A stretch of DNA of 64,000 bases from an uncultured Pelagibacteraceae bacterium (GCA_902582235.1 CACHQX010000005.1:1-64000), one strand, 5' to 3'; counted from the first letter of the stretch, positions 21,323-29,392 are shown. Translations and numbers: made by a program. The notes: generated by a model not told the origin, from the letters alone.

Positions 21323-23007
21323 TATTGAGAGGTTTTCACAGTAGTTCTCTTCATAATGACGTACTGTTGAGCCATTGTAAGAATATTGTTGGCCGTCCAA
21401 TACAGAACTAATCCCGAAGGGAAAGGTGCAAGTATTACAGTTAAAAAAACGGGAAAAAACATAAAAATTTTCTTTTGTATGTCATCTTGTGGAGCTGGAT
21501 TAAGTTTCTGTTGTGCCCACATTGTTAAGCCCATCAGAACTGGTAACCCACCTATAATTAAAAATTCAGGGGGTGCCCATGGTATCAGTCCAAATAAATT
21601 GAAAATTGATGTTGGGTCTTTCTCAGATAGATCTTTTATCCATCCAAAAAAAGGCTGGTGTCTCATTTCAATTGTAACAAATAACATTTTATATATTGCG
21701 AAAAAAAATGGTATAGAAATTAAAATTGGTACACAACCACTTACAGGATTAACTCCTTCTTTCTTATAGAGTTGCATTATTGCCTGCTGAAGTTTCATCT
21801 TATCATCTTTATGAACTTCTTTAAGACGAGCCATTTCGGGTTGCAAAATTTTCATACGACTCATTGATCTAAATGCATAATTATTGAGTGGAAAGAACAC
21901 TAATCTTAAACAAACAGTTATTAATATAATTGCTACTCCATAATTTCCTGCAAGTTTAAAGAAGTAATCATTTAAAAAGAATAAAGGTTTTACAATCCAA
22001 TAAAACCAACCCCAGTCAATGACAAGGTCAAATTTTGATAATCCTAATTTTTCATTATACTCATCAATTACATCTACTTCTTTTGCAGCAATAACAATAT
22101 TAACTTTATTACTAATTTGCTTATTTGGTTGTGCCTCCAAAGCCTCAGTTTCTATGTAACTAATTTTAAATTTTTCACTGTGCTCAAAATCCGCTCTAAA
22201 ATTTTTGTTCCTTTCTGGTATTAAGCTTGTAAGCCAATATTTATCAGTAATACCTAGAAAACCTTTTTCAGCATTGATTGAATATTTTTTGTCTATTACA
22301 TCATCATAATCTTTTTCCACTAATTGATCATCAAACACCCCAAGTGGCCCCTCATGTAAAATAAAAAAATTTACTATATCTTTAGGAATATTTTTTCTTA
22401 TAATTTGGCTATAGGGATAAAAATTATATATTTTGTTAGTATTATTTTTTATTTTTTGGTTAACAGTAAATAAAAATTTATTATCAATGCTAATAATTTT
22501 TTCAAAAGTGAGCCCTTGAGCATTTTTCCATACTAATTTAACGTCCTTTCCTGGAGAAAGTTTTGCGTTTCCCTCCACTTTCCATTTTGATTTATTATTT
22601 GGTAAATCAATATTTTTGTTGTTAGTAACCCAGCCTGTTTCTAAGTAATATGTATCAGAAGCGTTTCTTGGATTTAGTAGAACCACCTTTTTTGTACCTT
22701 CGAGTTTTTCATTGTAATTTTTAAAAAGCAAATCGTCTATAATTGCACCTTTTAAAGAAATTGAACCCTCAACGTTATCGTTTTCAAATATAATTCTTTT
22801 ATCTTTATTTAAAGCCTCTTTTCTTGAAAGAAGGTTATTAGTTTCAGAATTTTCTATCTCTGGAGCATCTAAACTTTTAACTGAGTCTATTCTTTTTTGC
22901 TTTATTTTTTCTCGATCTTCTGGTGAAGGTGAAAAAAATAAAGCCCATAAAACAATTATTGCTGCACTGAGTGATATAGCTGCGATTATATTTTTATTTG
23001 AGTCCAT
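21322..23007 (-). CDS. yidC: Membrane protein insertase YidC
   Basis: YidC inserts and folds inner-membrane proteins with or without SecYEG. The 561-residue product has an N-terminal anchor (IIAAISLSAAIIVLWALFF) and a large periplasmic domain (about 50-330). The conserved C-terminal core starts at GNYGVAIILITVCLRLVFFP near 355, with the positively charged groove Arg in that helix. Blocks MKLQQAIMQLYKKEGVNP and SGLVLYWTANNILTMAQQ follow. It belongs to the conserved rpmH-rnpA-yidD-yidC order. Confidence 0.96.
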   Translation of the reverse strand: MDSNKNIIAAISLSAAIIVLWALFFSPSPEDREKIKQKRIDSVKSLDAPEIENSETNNLLSRKEALNKDKRIIFENDNVEGSISLKGAIIDDLLFKNYNEKLEGTKKVVLLNPRNASDTYYLETGWVTNNKNIDLPNNKSKWKVEGNAKLSPGKDVKLVWKNAQGLTFEKIISIDNKFLFTVNQKIKNNTNKIYNFYPYSQIIRKNIPKDIVNFFILHEGPLGVFDDQLVEKDYDDVIDKKYSINAEKGFLGITDKYWLTSLIPERNKNFRADFEHSEKFKISYIETEALEAQPNKQISNKVNIVIAAKEVDVIDEYNEKLGLSKFDLVIDWGWFYWIVKPLFFLNDYFFKLAGNYGVAIILITVCLRLVFFPLNNYAFRSMSRMKILQPEMARLKEVHKDDKMKLQQAIMQLYKKEGVNPVSGCVPILISIPFFFAIYKMLFVTIEMRHQPFFGWIKDLSEKDPTSIFNLFGLIPWAPPEFLIIGGLPVLMGLTMWAQQKLNPAPQDDIQKKIFMFFPVFLTVILAPFPSGLVLYWTANNILTMAQQYVIMKRTTVKTSQ

Positions 23008-23009
23008 TT

Positions 23010-23252
23010 TTAATTTTTATTTTTTTTAACTGGTTCAAATCCTTCACCACCACCAAGGAATTTAATGGGATGACAACTTAAAACTCTTTTAGTGCCTTTG
23101 AAGAAACCTCTAATCAAACCATACTCCTTTAAAGATTCTATAAAATACTCTGAACAAGTTGGTAAATATCTACAGTTGTTACCCAGCAAAGGTGAGATTA
23201 AGTACTGATAAAACTTTATTATCTTAATAATAATCTTGGTTAAAATCTTCAT
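23010..23252 (-). CDS. yidD: Membrane protein insertion efficiency factor YidD
   Basis: The 80-residue product has the YidD core YQYLISPLLGNNCRYLPTCS near residues 16-35 and the Cys-containing LSCHPI segment near 59. The family assists YidC-dependent insertion. It follows rnpA with a 1-bp overlap and precedes yidC by 2 bp, the standard order. The C-terminus GGGEGFEPV is typical. Confidence 0.95.
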   Translation of the reverse strand: MKILTKIIIKIIKFYQYLISPLLGNNCRYLPTCSEYFIESLKEYGLIRGFFKGTKRVLSCHPIKFLGGGEGFEPVKKNKN

Positions 23253-23593
23253 TAACTTATTTTTTCAAAACTTTTTTGTAATGCCTCTTTAATTTCATCG
23301 TATTTTTCCTCTAAAACACTTTTTTTTGCAAGAACTAAATAAGAAAAGTTAAGATTTAATTTAGCTATTTTAATTATTGCATATGTCATATTTTTGAGCC
23401 TTCTTTTTATCTTATTTCTATCAACAGCTTTACCCATTTTCTTTTTTGCTACAAAACTTATGTTGAGACATGTATTTTTTTTATCAGGAATCTTTTTAAA
23501 AAAAATTGTGAGATAAGAATTGGAAATTTTTCTTCCATTAAGAAGTTTTTTAAAGTCCTCATTCTTTGAGAGACTCTTAATTTTAATATTCAT
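23252..23593 (-). CDS. rnpA: Ribonuclease P protein component
   Basis: RnpA is the protein cofactor of RNase P, which matures tRNA 5' ends. The 113-residue product has the RNR-like motif in [15 protein letters not shown] near residues 54-68 and an [11 protein letters not shown] strand before it. Its start overlaps the rpmH stop as ATGA, and its own stop overlaps the yidD start by 1 bp. Length and charge are normal. Confidence 0.94.
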   Translation of the reverse strand: MNIKIKSLSKNEDFKKLLNGRKISNSYLTIFFKKIPDKKNTCLNISFVAKKKMGKAVDRNKIKRRLKNMTYAIIKIAKLNLNFSYLVLAKKSVLEEKYDEIKEALQKSFEKIS

Positions 23594-23727
23594 TTAACAG
23601 TAAGTTTTTTTCGACCTTTTTTTCTTCTTCTGGCTAGAAGTTTTTTTCCACCTTTTGTTTTCATTTTTGATCTAAATCCGTGGCGTCTTTTCCTGACAAG
23701 TTTACTTGGTTGATAAGTCCTTTTCAT
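23590..23727 (-). CDS. rpmH: 50S ribosomal protein L34
   Basis: This short frame encodes 45 residues beginning [20 protein letters not shown] and ending in a run of basic residues, the full L34 pattern. Its TGA overlaps the rnpA ATG by 4 bp, which is the universal rpmH-rnpA coupling. The protein sits in the large ribosomal subunit near the exit-tunnel region. Confidence 0.97.
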   Translation of the reverse strand: MKRTYQPSKLVRKRRHGFRSKMKTKGGKKLLARRRKKGRKKLTVK

Positions 23728-23784
23728 AAGATTTTAATTATGTAGTATTAAAAATTTAAGTACTTATAATGTAAAATCTATAAT

Positions 23785-24507
23785 ATGCAAACTATGAAAA
23801 ACGTTAAGATATGGTTAGGTTTAGCCTATATTATATTCCTGGGATTGTTTTTATACTTCTTGTTAACTTATATAAGTATTGAGGAGTTAACTTCATATAG
23901 TTTTCTCAAATCAAATAGTGAGTATCTAATTAATTTTAAACAAAATAATATAGTATTCTCATCTTTTGTATTTATTATATTTGGAATTGTTTGGATTTCT
24001 TTACTTCAAGGATTTGGATCTCCATTGGGGTTGATTTGTGGATATATTTTCGGACCTTACTTTGGAACTTTAATTTTTTCATTAACTTTTGCTTTAGGAT
24101 CTAGTGTAACTTTTATAGTTGCTAATTATTTTTTTAAAAACTACATCATTGAAAAAATACAAAATAAGTATCAATATCTTAATGACAAAATAAGAAACAA
24201 TCAGCTTTTAGCGGTCAGCCTCCTTAGATTTCTTGGTGGTATTCCGATACAGATACAAAATTTAATACCTGTATTATTTGATGTAAAATTAAAAAACTAT
24301 TTTTTTGGAACCTTACTTGGAGTCGTTATTCAAGCATTTATTGTTTGTTCATTAGGATCAGCTTTAGAAAAGAAAATATATGAAAATGATGAATTACCAA
24401 AAATATTGGATCTTTTAAAAACTCAAGAAATTTATTTACCAATATCAGCTATAATATTTTTGTTCGTTCTGACATTTATTTTAAGAAAATTTATCTTTAA
24501 AAAGTAA
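23785..24507 (+). CDS. DedA/VTT-domain (TVP38-like) membrane protein
   Basis: The 240-residue product has about five membrane helices. The central VTT region shows SPLGLICGYIFGPYFGTLIF near residue 77 and the loop SLLRFLGGIPIQIQNLIPVL near 140, with the conserved Arg and the re-entrant Gly/Pro pattern. Family members are proposed lipid scramblases or half-transporters in the inner membrane. It is divergent from rpmH and its stop directly abuts tRNA-Thr on the opposite strand. The substrate is unknown. Confidence 0.8.
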   Translation: MQTMKNVKIWLGLAYIIFLGLFLYFLLTYISIEELTSYSFLKSNSEYLINFKQNNIVFSSFVFIIFGIVWISLLQGFGSPLGLICGYIFGPYFGTLIFSLTFALGSSVTFIVANYFFKNYIIEKIQNKYQYLNDKIRNNQLLAVSLLRFLGGIPIQIQNLIPVLFDVKLKNYFFGTLLGVVIQAFIVCSLGSALEKKIYENDELPKILDLLKTQEIYLPISAIIFLFVLTFILRKFIFKK

Positions 24508-24582
24508 TGGTGCCCTCGATGAGAATCTAACTCATGACTGACCCTTACCAAGGGCCTGTTTTAACACTAAAACTACAAGGGC
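24508..24582 (-). tRNA. tRNA-Thr(GGT) with altered elbow bases
   Basis: On the minus strand the acceptor GCCCTTG/CGAGGGC, D-stem GTTT/AAAC, anticodon stem GGCCC/GGGTC and T-stem ATGAG/CTCAT all form. The anticodon loop TTGGTAA gives GGT for threonine. The discriminator is A and CCA is encoded at 24508-24510. The T-loop is TTAGATT instead of TTCxAxx, and the D-loop TAGTGTTA has GT where GG is normal. The changes fit a 19:56 pair switched from G:C to U:A. The D-loop also has T rather than A at position 14. Confidence 0.9.
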
Positions 24583-24626
24583 GAATAAATAAAAATAGTG
24601 TAAAAATCAATAAAATTCAAATTTTT

Positions 24627-24658
24627 GACTTAATTTTTTATTTTATTAAGTCTATAAT
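24627..24658 (+). promoter_or_regulatory. Inverted repeat and -10 element upstream of the small gene at 24675
   Basis: GACTTAAT at 24627-24634 is repeated inverted as ATTAAGTC at 24645-24652, and a perfect TATAAT follows at 24653-24658, 16 bp before the next ATG. A TTGACT at 24625-24630 overlaps the repeat but is 22 bp from the -10, which is too far for a standard promoter. The repeat may be an operator or may be a chance feature of AT-rich DNA. Confidence 0.35.
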
Positions 24659-24674
24659 AATTTTTGGTAATTTT

Positions 24675-24869
24675 ATGGGAATCCACTACGATTATAAATC
24701 TACAAGAGGCGCAAAAGCAATGGAGAAACAAGCTAAAAGAGAAAAGAAATTAGCTGAGCGAAGAGCCAAAAAACAATCTAAGCAGGGAACAAATAAATCT
24801 GAAGATAAGACAATACCAATTGATCAAGTTGTAACTTTGGAGCATCTTACCAATCCTGAGAAAAAATAA
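24675..24869 (+). CDS. Small Lys-rich protein, unknown function
   Basis: The 64-residue product begins MGIHYDYKSTRGAKAMEKQ and continues as a highly charged, probably helical segment (KREKKLAERRAKKQSK) with a less charged C-terminal tail. I set the start at 24675. A longer frame would begin inside the antisense strand of tRNA-Thr. No family is recognised with confidence. It is followed 8 bp later by another tiny basic protein and then dcd, so the three may be an operon. Confidence 0.6.
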   Translation: MGIHYDYKSTRGAKAMEKQAKREKKLAERRAKKQSKQGTNKSEDKTIPIDQVVTLEHLTNPEKK

Positions 24870-24877
24870 TCTTTTTA

Positions 24878-24991
24878 ATGAATTCTAAAAGAAAGCCTTC
24901 TAAGCTTGATCTCGAGAAAGCCCTTAGAAGAAATTTAAGGAAAAGAAAAATTCACAAACGAAAAAACCAAAAAGATGATTCTAAACGATAA
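24878..24991 (+). CDS. Tiny basic protein (37 aa), unknown function
   Basis: An ATG at 24878 opens a frame of 37 residues, MNSKRKPSKLDLEKALRRNL and then a Lys/Arg-rich tail ending QKDDSKR. It starts 8 bp after the preceding small gene and its last 17 bp overlap the dcd start. The tight spacing and nucleic-acid-binding-like charge suggest a real small protein, but its short length makes chance possible. Confidence 0.45.
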   Translation: MNSKRKPSKLDLEKALRRNLRKRKIHKRKNQKDDSKR

Positions 24992-25526
24992 ACAAATTAA
25001 AGAACTTGCAGAAAAAGAGGAGATGATAAGTCCATTTGTAAGTGAAAGTATATCTAAAGGCATTAGTCATGGACTTAACTCATTTGGTTATGACTTAAGA
25101 TGCGGCTCTGAATTCAAAATATTCACAAATATAAAAGGAGCTACCGCTGACCCAAAGAATTTTAGTGAGGATAATTTTATAACTATTAAAGGGGAAGAGT
25201 CTGTTTTAATTCCTCCAAATTCTTTCGCACTGGCAAGTAGTCTTGAGTATTTTAAAATGCCAAGAAATGTAACCGGATTAGTAACTGCCAAGAGTACTTA
25301 CGCAAGATGTGGACTTGGAACTCCCCCCACAGTTTTAGAAGCGGGTTGGCATGGCAACTTAGTTTTAGAATTTTCAAATCATACAAGCAACTCCATAAAA
25401 TTGTATGCAAATAGTGGAGCAGCGCAAATTTTGTTCTTCAGTGGAGATCAGCCTGAGGTGTCTTATTCTGATAGAAAAGGAAAATATCAAGGCCAAGTTG
25501 GTATAACTTTAGCAAAATCCAAATAA
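24975..25526 (+). CDS. dcd: dCTP deaminase
   Basis: Dcd deaminates dCTP to dUTP for thymidylate synthesis. The 183-residue product has the trimeric dUTPase-like fold marks: HGLNSFGYDLRCG near residue 33, then LVTAKSTYARCGL near 100, and the catalytic Glu in TVLEAGWHGNLVLEF near 120. It ends in GKYQGQVGITLAKSK. murA follows after a single base. Confidence 0.95.
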   Translation: MILNDKQIKELAEKEEMISPFVSESISKGISHGLNSFGYDLRCGSEFKIFTNIKGATADPKNFSEDNFITIKGEESVLIPPNSFALASSLEYFKMPRNVTGLVTAKSTYARCGLGTPPTVLEAGWHGNLVLEFSNHTSNSIKLYANSGAAQILFFSGDQPEVSYSDRKGKYQGQVGITLAKSK

Positions 25527-25527
25527 T

Positions 25528-26796
25528 ATGAAAAGATTTATAATTACTGGCCAAAGCAAAGCCGTAAATGGAATTGTAAATATTAGTGGCGCAAAAAACT
25601 CATGCCTTCCCCTTATGGCGGCATCTATTCTTTTTAAAAAAGAGGTTATTTTAAGAAATGTTCCTTTAGTTCAAGACGTTCTTACAATGAAAGATCTTTT
25701 AATTTCCTTAGGCTCTAAAGTAAAAATTTTAGAGAAAAAAAAGATTATGATTATAACAAATAAAAAGGATCATAAATTAACTGTTCCCTATAACTTGGTA
25801 TCTACAATGCGAGCAGGAGTTCTAACCATGGGTTCCTTACTTGGAAGATACCCAAAGAAAAACATAAGAGTTGCTCAAGGAGGAGGTTGTGCATTAGGAA
25901 TTCGTGATACATCTTGGCATCTCGAGGGTTTCAAAAGTTTAGGGGCTAAACACGTTTTGGAAAAGGGATATGTGAAAATATCTTCAAAGAATGGTTTGGT
26001 AGGTAAGAGCTATAAGTTTCCAAAAATTACAGTTACAGGCACGTCAAATTTAATCATGTCTTCAGTTTTTGTAAGAGGTTCTCATGTTTTAAAAAATATA
26101 TCTTTAGAACCTGAGGTAACAGATCTTATAAAATTCCTAAACAACTCAGGCGCAAATATAAAGTTTATTGGCAAAAGATCTTTAAGAATTAAAGGTGTTA
26201 AAGAGCTATTAAGTGGCAATCATAAAATTATTGGTGATAGGATAGAGGCATTTAGTTATCTATGTGTTGGAGCAATTACCAAGGGAAGTGTAAAGGTGGT
26301 GAATATAAATCCGAAATTTTTACCTTCAGAATTAAAGATATTAAAAAAAATAGGTTTTAAAATTGGCGTAAGTAAAAATTCTATAAAATTAAATACAATT
26401 AAAAAATTAAAACCTATAAACGTCAAAACTGGACCATGGCCTGGATTTGCAACAGATTGTTTGCCAATTTTAATACCTGTTTTAACAAGAGTTTTTGGAC
26501 AAAGTAAAATTAAAGAGACAATTTTTACTAATAGATTTATGGCTGTGCCTGAACTTAATAGGATGGGAGCAGATATAAGAATTAAAAAAAATTTTGCAGT
26601 AATTAATGGAGAAAAAAAATTGAATTCTGCTGATTGCATCTCATCTGATCTTAGAACCACTTTCTCAATAATATTGGGTGCAATCGCAGCAAAGGGATCA
26701 TCTACAATATCAAGAATTTATCATGGATTGAGAGGGTACTCAAATCCTCAACTTAAATTAAGAAAACTTGGTATTAAAGTAAAAATGAAAAAATAA
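25528..26796 (+). CDS. murA: UDP-N-acetylglucosamine 1-carboxyvinyltransferase
   Basis: MurA transfers enolpyruvyl from PEP to UDP-GlcNAc, the first committed step of peptidoglycan synthesis. The 422-residue product has the ISGAKNSCLPLMAA segment near residue 18. The loop GGGCALGIRDTSWHLEG near 115 carries the catalytic Cys (the fosfomycin target). PWPGFATDCLPIL near 300 is also present. Its stop shares a base with the DUF2948 start (TAATGG). Confidence 0.96.
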   Translation: MKRFIITGQSKAVNGIVNISGAKNSCLPLMAASILFKKEVILRNVPLVQDVLTMKDLLISLGSKVKILEKKKIMIITNKKDHKLTVPYNLVSTMRAGVLTMGSLLGRYPKKNIRVAQGGGCALGIRDTSWHLEGFKSLGAKHVLEKGYVKISSKNGLVGKSYKFPKITVTGTSNLIMSSVFVRGSHVLKNISLEPEVTDLIKFLNNSGANIKFIGKRSLRIKGVKELLSGNHKIIGDRIEAFSYLCVGAITKGSVKVVNINPKFLPSELKILKKIGFKIGVSKNSIKLNTIKKLKPINVKTGPWPGFATDCLPILIPVLTRVFGQSKIKETIFTNRFMAVPELNRMGADIRIKKNFAVINGEKKLNSADCISSDLRTTFSIILGAIAAKGSSTISRIYHGLRGYSNPQLKLRKLGIKVKMKK

Positions 26797-27185
26797 TGGT
26801 AAAAAATTTTTTATCCAAAATATTAGCAAGAGATCTCAATGGCCTAAATATAATTTCTACATACTGTGAGGACTCAACCACAAGCGTTTCAGAGATTAAA
26901 TATCTTAAAAAAAATAAAATATTTTTACTATCTTTAAATCGAAAATCCCTGAAAGATAACAAAAAAAGCAACATTATAAGTGTTTGTAAATTTGAATTTA
27001 TAGAAAATGTAGCAGCAAAAAATATTGATCAAAAAGATAGCAAACTGAAATTAAAGTTGATGGGAATAGATGTAATGAAAATTGATAAACAATATGAAAT
27101 TAATTTGTTATTTTCAGATAATCGTTTTATAACCCTGTATTCTGAAATTATAGAGGTAACATTGGAGGATTTAAAAAAGAAATAA
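26796..27185 (+). CDS. DUF2948 family protein
   Basis: The 129-residue product lies between murA and hisD, the usual place of the DUF2948 protein in alphaproteobacteria. It shows the family pattern ARDLNGLNIISTYCEDSTTS at residues 10-29. Near the C-terminus it has a FSDNRFITLYSEIIEVTLED strand-and-turn block. The biochemical role is unknown. It overlaps murA by 1 bp, and hisD begins 1 bp after it, so all are cotranscribed. Confidence 0.8.
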   Translation: MVKNFLSKILARDLNGLNIISTYCEDSTTSVSEIKYLKKNKIFLLSLNRKSLKDNKKSNIISVCKFEFIENVAAKNIDQKDSKLKLKLMGIDVMKIDKQYEINLLFSDNRFITLYSEIIEVTLEDLKKK

Positions 27186-27186
27186 A

Positions 27187-28473
27187 ATGAAAGTAATTTC
27201 TGCTAAAAATAAGAATTTTGATAAATTGTTGGATAATCTTCTTTCTAAAAGAAAAAATAAGCTTCGATCAGATTATATTTCAGTAAAAAATATAATTAAA
27301 GATGTAAGAAAAAATGGAGATAAAGCCCTAGTAAAATATGAGAAAAAATTTAATAAAAATAAGACAATTATTCCGAACTCAAAAAAAATAAAAGACTCAA
27401 TTAAATCCTTAGACCAAAAAGTAAAAAAAGCGATAGATGCAGCTTATAATAGAATTTATAAATTTCATTCACTTCAAAAATTCAAAGATGTCTCTTATGT
27501 TGATAAGTATCAAAATAAAGTGAAATATAAATATGTTCCACTCGAGTCTGTTGCCATCTATGTTCCAGGTTCAAAAGTTTCCTATCCATCAAGTGTTTTA
27601 ATGAGCACGATACCTGCAATTGTAGCAGGAGTTAAAAGAATCGTAATGATAAATCCTGGTTATAAGGGAAAGCAAAACGCTGCAGTTTTGTATGCTGCAA
27701 GAAAATGTAAAATTAAAGAAATTTATTCTATTGGCGGCCCTTCAGCAATTGCAGCTGCCGCATATGGAACTAAATCAATTAAACCTGTAAATAAAATTGT
27801 AGGACCAGGAAATTCATATGTTGCTTCAGCAAAAAAAGAGGTCTTTGGGGATATAGGAATTGAGTCAATGACAGCTGGACCTTCAGAAGTTTTAGTTGTC
27901 TGTGACAACAAATCTAATCCAGAATGGTTGGCAAGTGATTTAATTGCTCAAGCTGAACATGATACTCTCGCCCAGTGTATTTTAATTTCAAAAGATAAAA
28001 ACATTCTAAAAAAAACTAAGAATGAAATAACAAATCAACTTAAAAGCATTTCGAGAAGCTCAATTGCAAAAAAAAGTTTAATGACGAATGGCATACTCAT
28101 CTACGAAAATTCAGAAAATAGAATTGCAGAAATAATTAATAAGGTGGGCCCAGAGCACTTAGAGCTTAATATAAAAAATTATAAGTCTTTAATTCCAAAA
28201 ATAAAGAATGCTGGTTCTATTTGCTTGGGAAAATATGCAGTGATGGCAATGACAGATTATGGAGTACCGGGCACTAATCATGTTCTTCCAACTAATATGA
28301 CCAGTAAATACTCAAGTGGATTAAGTGTTTCAGAGTTCATTAAAAAAATTTCATACATAAATTTATCAAAAAAGGGTATTGAAACTCTTGGTCCATCAGT
28401 TATAACTCTTGCAACTAATGAAGGTTTAGACGGACATGCTAAATCAATTAAAAAAAGATTAGGAGAATTATAA
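27187..28473 (+). CDS. hisD: Histidinol dehydrogenase
   Basis: HisD performs the last two oxidations of histidine synthesis (histidinol to histidine) with NAD and zinc. The 428-residue product has [20 protein letters not shown] near residue 125, [13 protein letters not shown] near 182 and [16 protein letters not shown] near 205. The zinc and catalytic segment [12 protein letters not shown] is near 255, GPEHLEL near 320, and the C-terminal EGLDGHA follows. Length and motifs are normal. Confidence 0.96.
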   Translation: MKVISAKNKNFDKLLDNLLSKRKNKLRSDYISVKNIIKDVRKNGDKALVKYEKKFNKNKTIIPNSKKIKDSIKSLDQKVKKAIDAAYNRIYKFHSLQKFKDVSYVDKYQNKVKYKYVPLESVAIYVPGSKVSYPSSVLMSTIPAIVAGVKRIVMINPGYKGKQNAAVLYAARKCKIKEIYSIGGPSAIAAAAYGTKSIKPVNKIVGPGNSYVASAKKEVFGDIGIESMTAGPSEVLVVCDNKSNPEWLASDLIAQAEHDTLAQCILISKDKNILKKTKNEITNQLKSISRSSIAKKSLMTNGILIYENSENRIAEIINKVGPEHLELNIKNYKSLIPKIKNAGSICLGKYAVMAMTDYGVPGTNHVLPTNMTSKYSSGLSVSEFIKKISYINLSKKGIETLGPSVITLATNEGLDGHAKSIKKRLGEL

Positions 28474-28475
28474 AT

Positions 28476-28691
28476 TTGTCAAAACAAGACTCTTTAGAAT
28501 TTAAAGGAAAGGTTATAGACCTATTGCCCAATGCAATGTTTAGGGTCAAATTAGAAAATAATCACATTGTTACAGCGCACACAGCTGGAAAATTAAGAAA
28601 AAACAGAATTAGAGTTTTGCAGGGAGACAATGTTACTGTAGAAGTAACTCCATATGATCTTACAAAAGGTCGTATAACATTTAGATTTTAA
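28476..28691 (+). CDS. infA: Translation initiation factor IF-1
   Basis: The 71-residue product is a single OB fold with [20 protein letters not shown] and [17 protein letters not shown], the IF-1 signature. It uses a TTG start at 28476, 2 bp after the hisD stop. IF-1 binds the A site of the 30S subunit during initiation. tRNA-Phe starts 1 bp after its stop, so the message may be cut by tRNA processing. Confidence 0.96.
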   Translation: MSKQDSLEFKGKVIDLLPNAMFRVKLENNHIVTAHTAGKLRKNRIRVLQGDNVTVEVTPYDLTKGRITFRF

Positions 28692-28692
28692 T

Positions 28693-28767
28693 GGCCTTGT
28701 AGCTCAGTAGTAGAGCAGTACCCTGAAAAGGTATGTGTCGTAAGTGCGATTCTTACCAAGGCCACCA
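28693..28767 (+). tRNA. tRNA-Phe(GAA) with altered elbow bases
   Basis: The acceptor GGCCTTG/CAAGGCC, D-stem GCTC/GAGC, anticodon stem GTACC/GGTAT and T-stem GTAAG/CTTAC all pair. The loop CTGAAAA gives anticodon GAA. The discriminator is A and CCA is encoded at 28765-28767. The T-loop is TGCGATT, with G at position 55 in place of the near-universal T. The D-loop AGTAGTA has A where G18 is expected. It follows infA by a single base. Confidence 0.93.
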
Positions 28768-28836
28768 CCAAAAAGCTCAATAATAGACAATTAAATCACT
28801 TGCATCTAATTTAGAAATCTAATAACAAAACACATT

Positions 28837-28852
28837 CTTTGTATAAACAAAG
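28837..28852 (+). promoter_or_regulatory. Hairpin in the leader of the cold-shock gene
   Basis: CTTTGT at 28837-28842 pairs perfectly with ACAAAG at 28847-28852 around an ATAA loop, ending 24 bp before the cold-shock ATG. cspA-type leaders are often structured for temperature-dependent translation. This one is small, so a regulatory role is inference. Confidence 0.35.
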
Positions 28853-28876
28853 ATAAACTAATAAAGAAAGAGTAAA

Positions 28877-29086
28877 ATGAGTCTAAAAGGTAAAGTAAAG
28901 TGGTTTAATGGAAAAAAAGGTTATGGTTTCATTGAACGAGAAGATAAAGAAAAAGATGTATTCGTGCATGCTTCTGCTGTTAGAGAAGCTGGTTTAAGAT
29001 TCTTAAACGAAGGTGACGAAATTACATTTGAAGTTGAAGACGGAGAAAAAGGTCCTGCCGCAGTAAAACTGCAAAAAACCTCTTAA
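28877..29086 (+). CDS. Cold-shock domain protein
   Basis: The 69-residue product is a single cold-shock domain with RNP1 KGYGFIER and RNP2-like DVFVHASAV, starting [20 protein letters not shown]. These proteins bind single-stranded RNA and act as RNA chaperones. It has an AG-rich ribosome-binding region (AAAGAAAGAG) just upstream. A long hairpin starts 15 bp after the stop. The exact Csp paralogue cannot be told. Confidence 0.95.
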   Translation: MSLKGKVKWFNGKKGYGFIEREDKEKDVFVHASAVREAGLRFLNEGDEITFEVEDGEKGPAAVKLQKTS

Positions 29087-29101
29087 TTCTAATTCATCAT
29101 T

Positions 29102-29148
29102 ATTGTATAGGAGTATAAAACCCATTAGGTTTGCTATTCCTATACAAT
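29102..29148 (+). terminator. Two-tier hairpin downstream of the cold-shock gene
   Basis: ATTGTATAGGA at 29102-29112 pairs perfectly over 11 bp with TCCTATACAAT at 29138-29148. Inside the loop AAACC (29118-29122) pairs with GGTTT (29128-29132). There is no immediate T-run, so it may be a 3' stabilising or processing structure rather than a classic terminator. It is the most regular structure in the 226-bp gap before tRNA-His. Confidence 0.5.
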
Positions 29149-29239
29149 TCATTCTTGTATTTTTAGAATTAAATGCTATTTAAGCTTAATGACTATATTA
29201 AATAATAAGCTCAATTCTCTTCACAGACATCATACACAT

Positions 29240-29256
29240 GCTGGCTGCACGCTAGC
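29240..29256 (+). other. Short GC-rich hairpin in the cold-shock/tRNA-His gap
   Basis: GCTGGC at 29240-29245 pairs with GCTAGC at 29251-29256 (one G-T pair) across the loop TGCAC, followed by the AT-rich TATTTAATTATTTAAT. The local GC content stands out from its surroundings. It might terminate leftover transcription before tRNA-His or be part of a small RNA. Confidence 0.35.
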
Positions 29257-29296
29257 TATTTAATTATTTAATAAATTTAAATTTAACGACAATTAA

Positions 29297-29302
29297 TATA
29301 AA
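29297..29302 (+). promoter_or_regulatory. Possible -10 element for tRNA-His and hisS
   Basis: TATAAA lies 10 bp upstream of the first tRNA-His base (29313), where a transcription start at or just before the tRNA would be expected. No clear -35 box is visible. Confidence 0.4.
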
Positions 29303-29312
29303 ATAAACATAG

Positions 29313-29387
29313 GCCCTGGTGGTGAAATGGTTATCACGGAAGTTTGTGGAACTTCAGTTTTTGGTTCGATCCCAAGCCAGGGTACCA
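29313..29387 (+). tRNA. tRNA-His(GTG), alphaproteobacterial type with A73
   Basis: The acceptor is GCCCTGG against CCAGGGT. The anticodon stem GAAGT/ACTTC holds loop TTGTGGA with anticodon GTG. D-loop GG and T-loop TTCGATC are normal. The discriminator is A (29384) rather than the C73 that pairs with G-1 in most bacteria, and position 72 is T opposite G1. CCA is encoded at 29385-29387. This fits the alphaproteobacterial clade that lost the G-1 identity element. hisS starts 5 nt later. Confidence 0.93.
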
Positions 29388-29392
29388 AAAAA

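Noticed and set aside
21386-21769. 127-residue frame opposite yidC
   Set aside because: It is fully antisense to the conserved YidC core and has no recognisable motif, so it is a shadow.
24534-24674. N-terminal extension of the small Lys-rich protein back to 24534
   Set aside because: It would begin inside the antisense strand of tRNA-Thr. The ATG at 24675 gives a sensible protein.
29327-29392. Start of hisS at 29327
   Set aside because: This start lies inside tRNA-His. The ATG at 29393 gives the normal HisRS N-terminus.
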